64,000 nt of DNA from Sphagnum magellanicum (lineage: Eukaryota; Streptophyta; Sphagnopsida; Sphagnales; Sphagnaceae). The position numbers and the translations under genes are program-made. The DNA lies in assembly GCA_021904315.1 (NCBI GenBank), contig CM038907.1, positions 27,845,223 through 27,909,222 on the forward strand, given 5' to 3'. This document shows positions 25,484 to 40,159 of this stretch, piece by piece; the stretch's first letter is position 1; each line of letters begins with the position of its first letter. Under the pieces are notes generated by a model. The model saw only the letters and a list, made by a program, of their open reading frames with translations. It did not search any database and was not told the origin of the DNA.

Positions 25484-27270
25484 AAGTGTAGGCATGGGGA
25501 GGAGGGAGAGGGGGCAATGGGACATGCAACCTTTAAAAAGCATAATTGGCCTAATCCAAATCCTTTTTTTTGGGGTTATGTACAAACCTTGTTTTCTCAT
25601 TGATTTTGCAAATTCTTCTTCCATCTCCTCACAAATTGCAATGAAAGTTTCAAGATTCATAATCTTGTCATTTATTTGATTAGGCTTCCTTTTTCCAAAT
25701 CAACAATTTCCTTATTTGCCCCCTTTTTTTTTTAATGGCACTTTTGATTTTTCCTCCATTGGTTTTACTCTCTTCTTCTTGGTGGGTGTTACTTCTACTA
25801 CATTTGTGATAACTAATCCCAACATTTTTTTGTTTGGAAACATTTTCTTATCAATATCTTTTAATTCTTGATTAACACAAATAAATTTTGAACCATGATC
25901 AATTGGTTGGAAAACATCAAATATTTGAATGCCCCAAAGAAGTGACATTTTGGAATTGATGTTGAGATAATGACATCCAAGGATAATTTTGGCTCCATTA
26001 AAGAAATTTGGAGCTCAAATTCCATCTTGTGAGTAACCTTCCATTGCACAATAAATAATTACAAAAAAATTATTAAAAAAAAACCTTGGAACAAACATGA
26101 AAACAACAAGCTTGTGGAACATTTTCAAATGATGATAAAATGAAAGAGATGAGCCTTTTATTTGTGATGTGTTAGGTATTTAAGACAAATTAGGGTAACA
26201 AAATTTGGAGGGAATTTTTCAATAACCTCACCTCTTTTCTCTTCAAATCTTTTTTTTCAATTATAAAATATATATAAAACAATGAACCAATCAAAACCTT
26301 TTGGGCCCATGGTCTAAAAACCTTGTGCCCACTTCCATACATATATAACAAATTATTTTTATAAATTCCCAAACAATCACAAGGTTTTGGGTTCATAATT
26401 GAACAAACTTTGCATCCACCTTTAATTTTTTTTAAATAAAACTATTTGAATTAAAAAAATTAAACCAATCATGACTTTTTGAACGCATGGACTTTGCATC
26501 AAGCCGCCTCAAATAGGCGGGCCTAGCACGAAGTCCATTAGCCATGAAACATTATCCAAAGTGCATTTAATGTTCATTTTCCATTCATTCACATTTCCTT
26601 GGTCCCTTCATAAGCCTTCAACCTTTGTGGAAAGTGAGCTTGTACTTCAACATGTCTTTTGTTGTTTCCTTCAATGATTTTTTTTTTATAGTTTTGATGT
26701 TCAATTGTGCTTTCAAGCTCCAAATGACATGTTTTGGTAGCGGTTTGCTTGAGGGGCTTAGATTGCCCATGCGTTGAAACACATGTTGGGCCACCTTGAA
26801 ACGAGTGACACATTTACGATTTGTCGTTGAAATAATGTCGAGGGAGGAGAACATCGTGAGGAGAAACATCTTTTTTGCGACGAGGGTTTGTTCTTTTTTT
26901 TAATTGCTTCAAACTGACATCCCCTTGTGGGGGGGGGGAACCTTTGCACCCAAAGGCATCATTTGTGAAGAATTCAAAGGACCTACCAATTTTTTTTTAG
27001 AGTACCTAGTAGTACTTACCTTCTTACACTAATGTCAATTTCATCATTAAATAATCGTTTAAATGTTGAAATGAATTCGTTTCTTTTGGGGTGAATATAT
27101 GAAATTTGAGGTGTTGACAAACTCTTCAATTAATTATTGCACCCTTTAATGTAAATAATTTCACTACTAATACGACAATATCATAGTAGACTATTAAAGT
27201 TCATGAAAGTAATAATATTAATAATAATTCTAAAAAAGGAATTGATTTTCTAAAAATAATAATAATATTT

Positions 27271-27335
27271 TCCAATTTTGTGATGTAGCCAAAATGACAA
27301 TCATCCATAAGAAGATTTAGTGAAATTTGGCTATT
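27271..27335 (-). repeat. Dispersed repeat R2 copy
   Basis: In reverse complement: GCCAAATTTCACTAAATCTT, CTTATGGATGATTG, TTTTGGCTACATCACAAAAT. This is the compact version of the 4735-4838 copy. Confidence 0.65.
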
Positions 27336-30300
27336 AACTAAATATGGAAGTAATTGAACTTAGGCATCCTCCTAATAATTTCACTACCTTCCTAGTCGAG
27401 CCTGTTGCACAAATATGACTAATTTTGTATTTTTATTTTTATTTTCAGAATCTGGGCCCATTTTTGTGAAAAAAAAGTGGGCCCATTTTTCACTGAAAAT
27501 TCTTAATGTAGTTCAAAAAATGGTGCAAAATTTGCCTACCAAATGGTTACACTTCTTATTTGTTTATTGGACTTGTGTTTTTACCAAACAATCATTTTTT
27601 TCAACAAAAAATTTGGGAATTTCTAGTGTAAATTTGAAAACTTTTGCTAATTTTTTACAATTTTTTTTGATATCACAATTAATTTTTTAAAAAACCTCCC
27701 TTGACACAACTCCGATGTAGTTTTCATTTGGTCCCACATTTGGAGGAATGTTCACTAGTTGTATACCATGATACCTTGGCAGCTTCCACAATAATTAAAT
27801 TATTTTGAAAAATGTTGAAATTTCAAAAAAAAAATTAAGGAAAAAAATAATTGTGAAGGAATTTTTTATAAAAAATTCTATTGAAATATTCAAAAAAATC
27901 TATTTTAAAACATGGAATCTTCAAATTTAATTAATTAATTATTCGATAGACATGTGTTGCCACTACCGTTGTACAACTACTATGGTACGTGAACTCATCA
28001 ACTGTTTCCTTTGTTATTTAACTCTTGCCTTGTTTAAAGTTGCTAAAAGGCCTGGCTTTGTGTTGAAAGCATGGTTAAGTGCTTGAAATGCAGATCCAAA
28101 TACTTATTGATGAAATTTCAAGAGTGGAATATTGTTAATCAGCGGTTTTTTTTTTAAAAAAATTCCATAAAAAAGAAAATTTATGGATGACCTTGACCCT
28201 TTAAAAAAATTCATTGTGATACCCGGTGGGTATCATCCAGTAATCACTAGGTTATCATTTTAAAAAAGTTATAAATTTTGAGTCCTCCCCTAACACCAGG
28301 CTAACCATTTAGGACACAAATCTAATGTCATGAAAATTTTATGTTAAGCTAACATTCATTTAACATTAAGCTTATCGCCCATTTAACATTGGGTGCCACC
28401 TAGGATGTCACCTAGATTTTCATTTAATATAGACTTAACATCAAGTGTGAATGCACCATTATTAGATCTCATCGTCACTTACCATCATCGGTAACATGAC
28501 TTGTACACTCTATTTTAGATGAAGTATTGCAATCAAAACATGTGAAACTCAATTTGGGCCTATAAATATACAACTTACAACACACTCCCTAGGAGGGCCA
28601 AGGTAAAGGAAATGACCATTTTTGGTTCATGTCGGGATTGAAATGAACCATTTCTCATTTTCTACCATCCACTTTTTCATGTCTATAGGTGAGTAGTATG
28701 TGGGAATAAGTAAGCATTTTGTGTTGGATGTGGTGAACACTAATAAAGAGTCAAATAAGGGGGTTGTGGAGTGGAGATGCTTTGTAAATATCCTTACCCA
28801 TAGCAATGCACTACACAATAGGTTTTGGATGAAGAACACTAAATATTATGTCAATATGAAGTTAGTAAACTCACTTTGCATCACCATTTGTGCACATGAT
28901 GATGCTATCTATGGCTTGGAAAAGGCATTGTGTAGTCTACTACCACTTGCCATTTGATTGGCCGAATTGATTTATTGGCTTGTAAATGATTTATTATTAG
29001 TAGTAATCTCTCACCTTTTTAAGTCCAATGGATAGTAAGGCCTCCATCTTGGATGTGAAATTTAGTGTTGGAGGCCCTAATAATAATACTAGGTAGGGGT
29101 GGAGAATGTTCTCAAAGCCCTCAAAACAATGGGAGATTTAAACCCATGTTGTTCTAGTATTAGGTTTTGGAGATATCACGAGATTCCTGGTAGCAAGTCT
29201 TTTATTTTTTCATTTTGGGTAGGTTTTAAAATTTTCAAAACTCCAATATTTTGGTATTAGTGTGGTATCAATAAAATGGTTATCTATAAATTAATAGTAC
29301 CAATATGAACATGGGTATGTTAGAACTTAACTTAAACAAATCATAACTCAAATCTTGGTATCATATTTTAAGGTTTTTGGTGTGAAAATACGTGTGTTTC
29401 TTTGCCCAATTAAAAGAACATAGTGTTAGGATGGGCAAAATCATAAGCAATGAGAAAGAAAATAAGCATCCAACATACAAGCAATTGATCTAGCAAGCAT
29501 CGTGAGCAAGTTGAAGGTGCAAGAATCCAAAATGCTACAATTATCAATGTACATGTACAAAATTTGAGTTCAAATTTTAAGTTGATCTATAACTCATTTA
29601 AGATTTAACATCCTCAAACCTAAGATCTGATCTTTTCAAAATATCCCATCTTTTCAAATAGGTCTTCATTTTCTTCCAACAAAGTCTCTTTGACCACAAA
29701 AAAAACTTAGCAAGTTTGTCTATATCAATGAGTTCACAATTAGTTTATCTATCACTAGGCTAGTACTTGTAAATTTTAACAAGTTTGTCAAGATTATCAA
29801 CCCTAAGGACGAAATTGTTGTAAGCTAGTGAGAATGCATGCAATTAAAAAAATGTGATCCACCTTGATTTGTGAATTTAGGATGCCCAAGATCTATTAGG
29901 CAAAGAATCCCACATTTGGGAATTTAGTTTCATTGCCATATTAGTATTTCAACATGTTGAACCCATCTGCCTCCTCCATATGAAATCCACAAAACAAAGA
30001 GAGTTCAACTTTGAAAAGATTATCAATAACTTCTTGTGATGAAATCATTGACCTAGACAACTTTGTTGTAGGTAGCTTAAATGTTGTAAGAATCAAAGTT
30101 GTTATTTGATTTGGATTCAAAAACCCATAACAATTTTCAACAAGGGCTTTAAAACCAAATCACCATATTGCTACACCAACATGATTCACTAGAAGAATTC
30201 ATCTCCTATGCAATCAATTCTTAAGCAACTAGTGATCCTCAAATACTAAAATCTAATTATGAACCATATTTACAACTATCTAGCTTATGTGTAGTTATAA

Positions 30301-31371
30301 TTTAATGGTTATTATAATTAATGAATTAATATAATGAATGTTGAACTAACATAATGTGGGCATGCATTCAATTTTATATATATTCAAGTTAAAGATGTAA
30401 AGTTGTTAAAACGACTAACCAACAACAATATCTATGACATTATGATATTGCATATGATATTAGAAAAATTTGGTGTCTTATGCAATATTACTTGAAATAT
30501 GATGTGCAAAATTAATGTCCATCACTTTACATTTAACATGTATAATTTTGCCACGTGGTGTAAATATGTAATCAAATTAACATAGTTGTAATCATAATCT
30601 AATTCTATATTTTGAATTATATAAAAAATGTAGATAACAATTGACATCATACATCATAAAATATAATTTAACATGTACATTCATAAGGTTTTTCATAGGT
30701 CATTTTGTAATGACAATAGTCATGTATGCATTACATTAAAACACATGTGTATATGAAGTTCAAATGGAATCATTTTTTAGGGATTTATAAAAATATCATA
30801 TTTTAGTTCATTGTTTTTACAAATGGCATGCGTACATCTATAAATGATAATATATTTTTTTAAAAATTAAATCATGTGATATTTATGTGTATGTCTATAA
30901 TAAAAAAGTTTACAATGAAATTTTTGAAATAAATATTCTAGATTGATATAATATATTTACATCTGAAAATTTGAAAATTACAAATTTTTATGGAAGTATG
31001 GAATTAAAATATGGATTAAATTTAATTCAGAATCTTAATTTTAATTTTAATTTATCGCCCAAAAATATTAAATCGGTTTAACATAATTAGTAAAAAAATC
31101 CAAATTTATGAACCAAATAAAGAAATAAAAAATTAAAATGAGTTAGAAATTAAAAACTATATTTAATTTATAACTGAAATCAGAATCTTAAAACATTAAA
31201 TTTGAATAATTAATTTAAAATATTTATTGAAATAAATTATAATTATGTAATTAAAATGTGAAATTAATTTATTATGAATTTACATAATTAAATAATGATA
31301 TTATAATGCATAAGATTTGAAATTTACACATTTATATCTATGTGATGACATAATATATCCCAAGTTGAAAT

Positions 31372-31436
31372 ATTGGTTAGATGGTTAAGGAGTTGGTTTG
31401 TGACCATGGAGATGAAGGTTCCATTCTTCTAATGAC
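31372..31436 (+). repeat. tRNA-derived (SINE-like) head
   Basis: TTGGTTAGATGGTTAAGG resembles a pol III A box region and GAAGGTTCCATTCTT a B box about 35 bp on. No tail or target duplication was seen. Confidence 0.4.
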
Positions 31437-34400
31437 ATTCTAAAGTTGGTCTTAAATTATTACAACATGACTACATGGTGTTGTAAATGACTATAACATG
31501 ATTACATGTGTCCTAAATGACTATAAAATGATTACGTATATTTAGTTTAAATGTAAATTCATGTGAACATTACACATAGTTGTTTTTGACACAAATTGAC
31601 ACCATGTCATGTTGAGTTGCTTAAGCAAGCTATTTGGCACGACTTTAGTGACCATAGTCATTAATCCAATATGACTATAAATCAAGTTGGAAACATAGTT
31701 TATAAAAAAATTCCTACTAGTAATTGTTTCATCTTTTCCAATGTGATCCATGCCTTTAAAACATGTAAATCAAACATCAAAGCAAATACGTGATGAACTT
31801 TCTATTGAAATAATGTTTTTGCAAAAGTTAGAAAAGGACACAACACGTTAATAATTTATGTAACCATTCTAACATATAGAATTTCTATCTTTTGGTCAAA
31901 TTCCCCATACTACAACAAAAGAACAATGAAAACTTGACATTCATACTTCTTCCTCATTGTTCCGATGACTACCAAAACAATAAATAATGCATTGAACAAC
32001 ATCCAATACCTTTTACATTAATTAAATAGGCATTGATGAATAATAGGGTCTAGAGTTTCAATTACAACCCAAGCAATTGCCCATGTAAAGCCATTGGGAA
32101 CCTTAGTTTGCAAAGATGAATTTTATCAAATGGCAAATGTTGATTACACTGGCATATTCCAAGAGTTTTTAGTCAAATATGATGACCTTGAAATGTGTTT
32201 CTTTAATATTTTGTTTCACATGCCAACTTCATGGCTCACCTTTTCTGCAAGTCAAATTTTGATGTCACAATTGCACATTGAATAATGGTAGGAAACACAT
32301 ACATTTTCATAGTTTTCTATATCAAAACAAAAAAAATGTTGACAAACAAGTTTCTAAGAAGGAAATTAAACTTGACCATAAAGATGCAACACCATTCTCC
32401 TCAACTAAAGGCTCTCCATAGTAGACAATGGCATATAACCCTTAACAATCATCAACAAAAGGTCTTTAATGAATCAAACCTAAACATGGTGGCATTTTTG
32501 TAAGGCCTCACATTTTCAAAAAATCTTGTGATGGCCAAAGGCATAATAAATGTCCATTGCTTACACTTTTATTATATGCCATTTTCTTTGCCTTCTAGGG
32601 TAGTTTTATGTGCCAAGTACTTCACTAATTTTGGGCCATGTTCATTAGCAACATGCTCTTAATTACATGATTGTGATACATGCTCCAAATTGTAAGATAA
32701 AAATCCCTTTGAGACTTGGTTGAGCTATGAGAACTTTTAGAACTATCAAAAGAATGACACATCATGCCCCTATGAATTGTGTCTTTTACATGTCAACCAC
32801 AACACTACTATCATTCAACATGAAAAAAAACCCATGATTCTGTTGCATTATGAAACATAATTTAAAAGTTTGATTGGTGACAAGTTGCACCAAAACATTG
32901 CTTCCAAAAGGTTCTTCTTTAACTTGTTGCTATTCATTCGCAACATTTTTGGCTTGCAATATTTCCTTCAAAACCATAATCATTTCAAGAAAATCAACAA
33001 CTAGATGACCATACCCTAAATGAAGAAGAAAATCTTTGAATGAATTGACTAACCTCCTAATTGTCAAATGACCCCTTTCACACAAAAAATGATTTATTTA
33101 AATTTGTGTCATGATATTTAAAATAGGTGTTCATAAACCTCTAACACCAAATTTAATATTAGGTTCTTGAAACTAGAATTCAACACTTAATGTGGGGCCT
33201 TGGTATCACATGGGATTTGTAAAACCCTAAACTTGAATGTTGAAGTAAATCTAATTTAACACAATAAGTTAAAATCAACAATAAAGTTTTCAACTTTTTT
33301 TCATACAATTGTTAATCTATTTGTAGGTTCTTCTATACCTTAATGCATGACCTAGTTCATACCCACAATTTTCTTAATACTAGAACAACATTAGTTTTAA
33401 TTTTAAATGTAGTTTTTAGTCTTCAATAGGATCTTCAATTTTAACAATGTCACAATGGTGCTCAATCACATATGGTCATTATTGTGTGAATGTAATTATT
33501 TGGATTGAGTACAAAATACAAAAATTAATGTCAAATGGAATTTAAAGAATTATAGGTAAACCTTATTGTATTTTATTATTAGGCAAACCTTTCCCAATTT
33601 TCAAAATTTTCAGCCTTTGAATTTTGTCAATAACAAACTAAATTGTTTTCCCCTACTAATTGGTGATGTGAAGGATGGAAATATTTATCCCTTTCTAATT
33701 CAATATGGGGTTTTAAAAGTTCATTTTGAACTCATGATTTTGTTATACTTGAATAACAATTTTTTGCTATTTCATTTCTTAAAATAGGAAAGCTTGAATT
33801 AAAAATCTCATACATGTGTTTTTTTAAACTAGATACAATTCTTCGCTTATACAAAATCAAAAAGTTTGAAAAATCATTTACGAAAGAATTATAGCTAGGA
33901 AATTAACTTAACACAATTTGGAGTGACCTAGTGTTTTCATTTTAGTTTTCTATTGTAACATCATGTAACAACCATCCAAAAACATATTTAGAGAACAATG
34001 GTGACAACATGTGTAAAAATTTGTCAAAATTATTTTAAAAACTACTACAAACCTACCCCAAAACTATATAGAAAATTGCCCCCAAAAAATGTATTTTCCA
34101 AAAATTTGAAGAGTTGTTTTGAAAAAAAAAGGAATTTGAGACAAGATATTTCTTTAAAACTTTTGGAGTTGTGTGAAAATTCACCACCCAGGAAAATCAC
34201 TTGTAATATTTTGTTTTTGGGGAATTTTTCTACTTGGTGATCCAAACAAATCCATTTGACTCATACAAAAGTTTTTTGTAAGAAAAATGCACCAAAACTT
34301 GCCATATGATCAAGATTGTTTTTTTCTTTTGAAATTGCCATATTTAAACAATAGGTTCTATTAGTAGGTTGTGAAAATATAACATGATTCATAATTTTTT

Positions 34401-34752
34401 TACTTCTCTTTTTGACATGTAGCCAAGTTTTGTCGATTCGTATTGTGGATGATGGCCAATGTGGGTACATCACAAAATTAAAATAATAAAAACATGATTT
34501 AAAAAATTTATGTCATCCAAACCAACCTTTTCAAATCAAAGCACCCCTTCCTTTTCCCTACCTTACAACTTATGGGGATATGAAAAGGCAATTAACATGT
34601 GTCTTTTGATGCCCATGTTATGGACAAAATGATGAATCCATGTGAAACTTTATTTTAATAAAAACACAAATCCAAAAGGGCAAAAAGAAGAACAAAGAGA
34701 AAGGACCAATGTCCAAAAGCAATTGCTAAAGACTAGCCTATGTTTTAAACCC

Positions 34753-34768
34753 CTCATCAGCTGATGAG
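34753..34768. other. Perfect 16 bp palindrome
   Basis: CTCATCAGCTGATGAG, just upstream of the 83 bp tandem repeat. Confidence 0.6.
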
Positions 34769-34784
34769 ACAAAAAAAAGAGAGA

Positions 34785-35040
34785 TGGAAGCTTGAAAAAG
34801 CACCAAGCTTGGAAGACAACTCTCAACAACAACTCTCCTTAATATGAAGATGACTTCAACTCTTAGCAAAACCATTGACACATGGAAGTTTGGAAGACAA
34901 CTTTCAACAACTCACCTTAAGATGGAGACGACTTCAACTCTTTGCAAAACCATTAACACATGAAGCTTGGAAGACCACTTTCAACGACTTGTCTAAGATG
35001 GAGATGAATTGAACTATTTGCAAAACCATTGACACCCTAT
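34785..35040. repeat. About 83 bp tandem repeat, three copies
   Basis: Units share AAGCTTGGAAGACAAC, CTCAACAAC, GATGACTTCAACTCTT and GCAAAACCATTGACACATG, with about 10-15% difference between copies. Confidence 0.75.
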
Positions 35041-36281
35041 ACTCATAAAAATGTATGCAAGGCTGACAAAGGAGAGCCTTAGATGGCCTTGGCTAATCAT
35101 GCCATATTAGCACATCAATGAAAAACATCGGTCACCTATCGATATGTAATTATGTTCAAAATAATTTGATAACTTCCCTTTTTCAAGCTTATAATGATGG
35201 GCTTTAGAGGGAACAATGGTTTTGGGATTTTTTATCATAGGGTGAACCAACACCCATGTTGGTGATTGAGGCCTCTTAGTGGCCATATTAAGCCCAAAGA
35301 AGTTGGATTTGAACTTAATAGAGACCCTAATTTAATCTAAGCCTGGGATATTTTTCCTAATATTTAGAAACAATTTTTTATCATGCTACCAATGTGGGTG
35401 TTGGTTCAATCAAGGTATAATGATGAACATGGACATGAAAAAAAAGACACAATTTTCCAATCTAGAGTAAATAAATAATGAACTAATGGAGACCATGTCC
35501 ACCATGTTGAGAAGAACAAAACAATTAAAATAAAAATTAAAAAATTAAAAAAAAAAAATCACTCATTCATGGCAGGGTTTTTTTAGGGTTCAATTTTGTG
35601 AAGTAGCTGGACTAGCAATCAATCCAGCAGAGGAATGAGCCAAAGCAAAAAAAAAAGGTTGGCTAGAGGTCAGGACAAGGTTTAGGCTAGTAGAAAATTT
35701 TGGGAATCCTGGCTACTTCTGGCAACCTGGATGGAGCAAACAACTCTGACTTGTCTAAAATCTGACCACTTTCAGCTTTTGTTTTCCCTCAAAATCTGGC
35801 AACTTTTGTGTAATTTTTCCAAAGAAAAACTCTTTTGTACAATTCCCATGGATTTGTTTTTTTTTTGGGTCACCACTGTAGTACCCAAAACAAAATGATT
35901 CACCACCACCACCAGTTTTGTTTTGTTTTGTTTTTGTGTGTTTTTTTTTTCCTCAAAATTTTTTGTTTCCCAATGCTTGGGAGTGATGGGTTTTTCTTAA
36001 ATCTCATGGTGATCAGCAGCTCAGCTAAAGCTTTCTCAAAAAGGAAATTTTTGAGAAGTTTTTTCTGTTTGAGTTGAGAGTGAGAGTGAGAGTGGTTTGT
36101 TGAAGCTGCTCTGAGTGATGGGTTTTGTAGAGAAGAGTTGTCCTTTTTAAAGCTCCAGCAGCTGGTTGTTTCAAGGGACATTCTTCTTCTATAATTGGAT
36201 GCTTGATCTTCTTGGAGCTAGCTTCTTTATTAGAGCTCTCCTTGAAAAAGAGGTTTTGCAGATCTTTGTTTGCACATCAAA

Positions 36282-37722
36282 ATGGGTTGGCTCAGGACCA
36301 TGACATCTCCATTCAGTCGGATGTGGAGTGCAATGCAGGATATAGTTTTGTTCCGAGTGCTGCATCCCCCCAAAAGAGCTCAGCTCAGCTCAATCTCTTC
36401 AGCTTCTTAGAACTCCTCTTCTCTGTCTCTCTCACACACACACAAACACATTTTTTTCATCAATAAAACATGTTCAAGAAAAATAAATGCCAATTAATCT
36501 ACTATGTATTACATCTCCCAAATTCCAAAATCAAAGAAGCAAAGCAAGGAGCTGATGATAAAGGATGAGTTCTTCAAGCTTCATAAGGGTCATGTGGTTG
36601 CAGAGAACTAGTTGAGAAGAGTTTTGGAATTATGTTGGGTGGTGGGTGGGTTTTCTGTGTCATTTTTTGCATTGTCTTTTGAGTAAAGGGTGGATCATGA
36701 CAACCATGGATGAATATGAATTCCATGAGCTTTTTTCCAGTCATGCCTTAGGGCAGCATTTTGTCATCTGATCAGCTCAAGTGAGAATATAGTTCATGGC
36801 CTTCTAGAAACTCCAGTGTCAAATCCATTTTTTGTGTGTGTGTTTTGGCTTGCTTTGCTTTCCACATTCAGCAAACGTGGAAGTCATGGAATTTCCATCG
36901 ACCCCAAGATCAGAAAGTCAAAAACTGCACTGTGACCTAGGATGTGACAGAAACTCAATACGTTGGTACTTAATCTTGACATTAACCTCTGTCGGTTGCT
37001 GGAAGCTGATGAATTAGTCTGTGGGGAGGTTATGATCAGTGATCAATACCATACTTATTGTTGCTGTTCTTCAGGTCCTGGCTGAACATGTGTATGAATT
37101 GTTGCTGTGTTTTGAACTGCCCTTCTTCTTCTTCTTCTTCTTGGTTGTTTTTTGGTCTTGTTTTCTCTTTTCTTTTTAGGGTTGGGTTTCTTCTTTTTTA
37201 ATGCTTGCCAATTGGTTGCAGTAAGTACTCATCATGTTGTCAGGTAGTTTGAAAAATTATGACATAACCCTTCTTGTCAGGTGGTCATCATCTTTCAGTT
37301 CTTTTCAGGTTCATGACATTTTTCTAAAAATCATTGGTGGTCCTGCATTTGCTATATGTCATGCTAGCTGCTACATGATGTTGGAATGTACAAACTCTAC
37401 TGCATATAGATGAATCCTTTCAACTTTGATATCTCTATACAGGTGCACAGCTTAAAGTTGTAATAGAATTATATAGGCTGCTACTCTCTGAAATATATAA
37501 TAAGATTCTTTGATGTACATGGCATTGGAACAATTAGCTAGCTCACGGTTCTTTGTGTGTTGGACTTGCGTAGGGCGAGGTGTGGGGAAGCTGTATAATG
37601 ATGTCTGCTCGTGCCAATACGATGACATCCATGTCATGTGGTCCATGCTGGAGCATTCTACAGGTGATCCTTTGGCCTCACCCAAGGGTGGCTATCGTGT
37701 CGATAAAGACTTCATCTTGTAA
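36282..37722 (+). CDS. Small plant-specific protein, MGWL N-terminus and DV-x2-C-x-Y-x-D C-terminal motif
   Basis: The first coding exon starts at 36282 with MGWLRTMTSPFSRMW. The last exon (37574-37722, acceptor TTGCGTAG) reads RGVGKLYNDVCSCQYDDI then HVMWSMLEHS, ending GYRVDKDFIL and a stop. From memory, a family of ~70-100 aa plant proteins has this form: MGWL..L.SP...LW followed by Y.DV.SC.Y.DVHV[LM]WS[IM]L. Their function is unknown to me. The last exon needs an incoming phase of 1. A donor at 36327/36328 (codon phase 1) and a candidate middle exon at 36872-36931 (60 nt, phase preserving) would fit, but neither is secure. Without splicing, exon 1 reads on to a stop after 45 residues. A T/C-rich leader from about 36050 precedes the start. 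Confidence 0.55.
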
Positions 37723-37861
37723 AACCCAACCACTTGAGAGACCTAAAACACACAACCAGCAGTAAGTACTAGATATTGCAGGTGCTTTCACCATTCCCCA
37801 TTGTTCATCCTCATCCTCAACAAGTGCCCCAATGTATGACTAAAAGAGAAAGGTGGTGGCG

Positions 37862-37887
37862 GCAGCAGCAGCAGCAGCAGCAGCCGC
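37862..37887. repeat. GCA trinucleotide run downstream of the small plant gene
   Basis: Seven or so GCA units about 140 bases past the stop codon at 37722. They could be in its 3' untranslated region. No ORF with recognisable content uses it. Confidence 0.6.
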
Positions 37888-38635
37888 AGATTGTCTGAAG
37901 CTCAAGCAACAAACCAACAATCAATATACGTACGTATGTGGCTGAACAAACTGGAGTTCCTAAGCTTTCTTCACCAATTGCACGGACTTTGAAAACATGG
38001 GCCCGACTAAAAGTTTTTGCTGTCAATGCCAATTCATCTTGGTACTCATGTGTAGGCATGTCAGTTTTCTTCTCAATATAATGAGTGTAACATTCCTTAT
38101 AAATCGGAGGAGACATGGGAAAGCATACATAAGTTTTAGTCAAATTAGAATTCTATCATGCACCCAATATTGTCATTGTACTTTAAAACCGAGAGGCATA
38201 TATATAGTGGGTTTCCTATCATGACTTGTTACAGGGAAAGAATGGAATGCATTTTTGTTGTGATGGATTACATTATCATGTAAAGGCGCATCTTTTTATG
38301 TTGACTAAAACCATAATGGATTTCATAACAAATAACTCTATATATACTGACTTATATTAAGAAATGATGATCGAATTCTTATGGAGGCTGTAAGTATAGG
38401 GTAAAAGCCCTAGGATCAAAGGCTTCACATGACATTAAAATCGTTTTCCAAAAAGAAAAGAAAAACAATCCCATGATACCTGGTGGGTTTGCAAGTGTTA
38501 TGCTTTTCACAAAGCTCATCGACTTTTTACACTTTGTAAGGCATGTTCTGGATACACTAGAAAAAACCAACCAACCAACCAGGTAGGTTTTTACGGTTTT
38601 TTTTTTACTATAGGCAAGTCAAGGTGGTATATTTT

Positions 38636-38850
38636 GTTTCCTTGTGGAGATGACGCCAATTGAGGTTTTTTTCTTAAACAATCATCCAACCTAAAATGTT
38701 GCAAAATGTTGTAAAATGTTGTAAAACAGATTTTCTGTTCCCTTGTGGAGATGATGCCAATTGATGTTTTTTTCTTAAAAACAATCATCCAACCTAAGAT
38801 GTTGCAAAATGTTGCAAAATGTTGTAAAATGTTGGACAGATTTTCTGACA
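38636..38850. repeat. About 101 bp tandem duplication with inner AAAATGTTG units
   Basis: CTTGTGGAGATGACGCCAAT at 38641 recurs (one base changed) at 38742. Both copies end in runs of AAAATGTTG and CAGATTTTCTG. Confidence 0.8.
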
Positions 38851-39122
38851 GATTTTTTTTGCCTTCTAGATCCTAAATTTTTTAAACTGATCTTCTTGGT
38901 GGGTATGGATGGCGTAATGGCCTTTCAATTCATGACTTTGGTACGGTGCTTAATTAACAAAACCCTCACCTCATGCCTGGCCAACCGGAATCTGCACATG
39001 GCCAACCAAATAAGGTGAAGTGTATTGATGTCTTTTCATCATGTGTTCTAAACTTTGGAGACTTTTTAGAACATATAACCCACTCTCCTTTAGTGGATGC
39101 TGCATTTGCAGAGAGCCACATG

Positions 39123-39150
39123 CAAGTAAGTAAGTAAGTAAGTAAGTAGC
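39123..39150. repeat. AAGT tetranucleotide microsatellite
   Basis: Seven or so AAGT units. Confidence 0.8.
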
Positions 39151-40159
39151 TTGTTGATTCAAGCAAAGCTGATTCCTGTTGTCATCAGTTTCACAACAAA
39201 GCTGCAAAAGCAAAAAGCAAAAAGCAATCACACCATTACTATTCACTATTCGGTTTTTCTTTGTCTTTAAAATAACATCATGCTAGTCACAAGGAACTCA
39301 CTTACATGATTTTACTTTATAACATGAAAAGATGAAACTTCAAAGCCACACTTAGGAAGGAGTTCATGAAGCTATCGGTTTGATATCATATTTGTTTTGT
39401 CTTTTTGTTTGTGCTTTGAACTTGGACTCCTAGAATTCTACACATAAATATATTTTGTAACATTTCAAAAGCCTGGGTTTTTTGGAATTTATTTGAATTT
39501 TCAGCAGCAGAAATCACCCTAAAAAAATCAATATCTCCCACATTCTGAATCCAAATCTTACCAACTAAACTCCATTAAATCCTGGCTCATCAAGATCTTT
39601 CCAACAACACCAAAGGCACATTCCAAATCCTCTGAAAATTTCAGCTATAATTTAATTTAATTTTCAATGAAGAAATCATTCAATATTCAAGAACTTTTGC
39701 ACTGCAAGTCCAAATGTCATGGAACCAAAGCCCATGCACCCCTCCTTGTCACAAGCTTTCCACAAAACACCAAGAGCACGATCTAAAGCATGCTAGTTTG
39801 GTGGATCTCATAACTACAAAACAAAACAAAACAAACTACCTTCCTTCATAGATAGATCGTGTTTGCTGATTGTTATGGCCAATTAATCAAATACGATTTT
39901 TCTTTTACTCGGTTATGTGGACACCAATTGTATTATGTGCATTTTTAGAGGTTCAAAGTTCAAACCAGTGTTGGGTAGTTCTCAGATTTTTTGAAATTTC
40001 TAAGTTGGTTGGTTCTCAAACATGCTAGTTTTCACAAGTGTAATAACAGTTGATTTTCACATTTGGTTCTCACAAACCGGTTATTGAATTTTATTTTGTT
40101 TTTTCCCCTTTTTGCATCCCAAGTCAGGGGATATTTTAAAACCTGAAGTTAAAATTTTT

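Larger units (their letters stand above)
22661..36049. other. Long AT-rich region without recognised genes
   Basis: Apart from the repeats listed separately I found no supported gene. ORFs are short, AT-coded and without motifs (longest 118 codons at 24381-24737, hydrophobic). 30240-31350 is extremely AT-rich. Short R2-like traces occur near 34430-34480. Confidence 0.45.
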
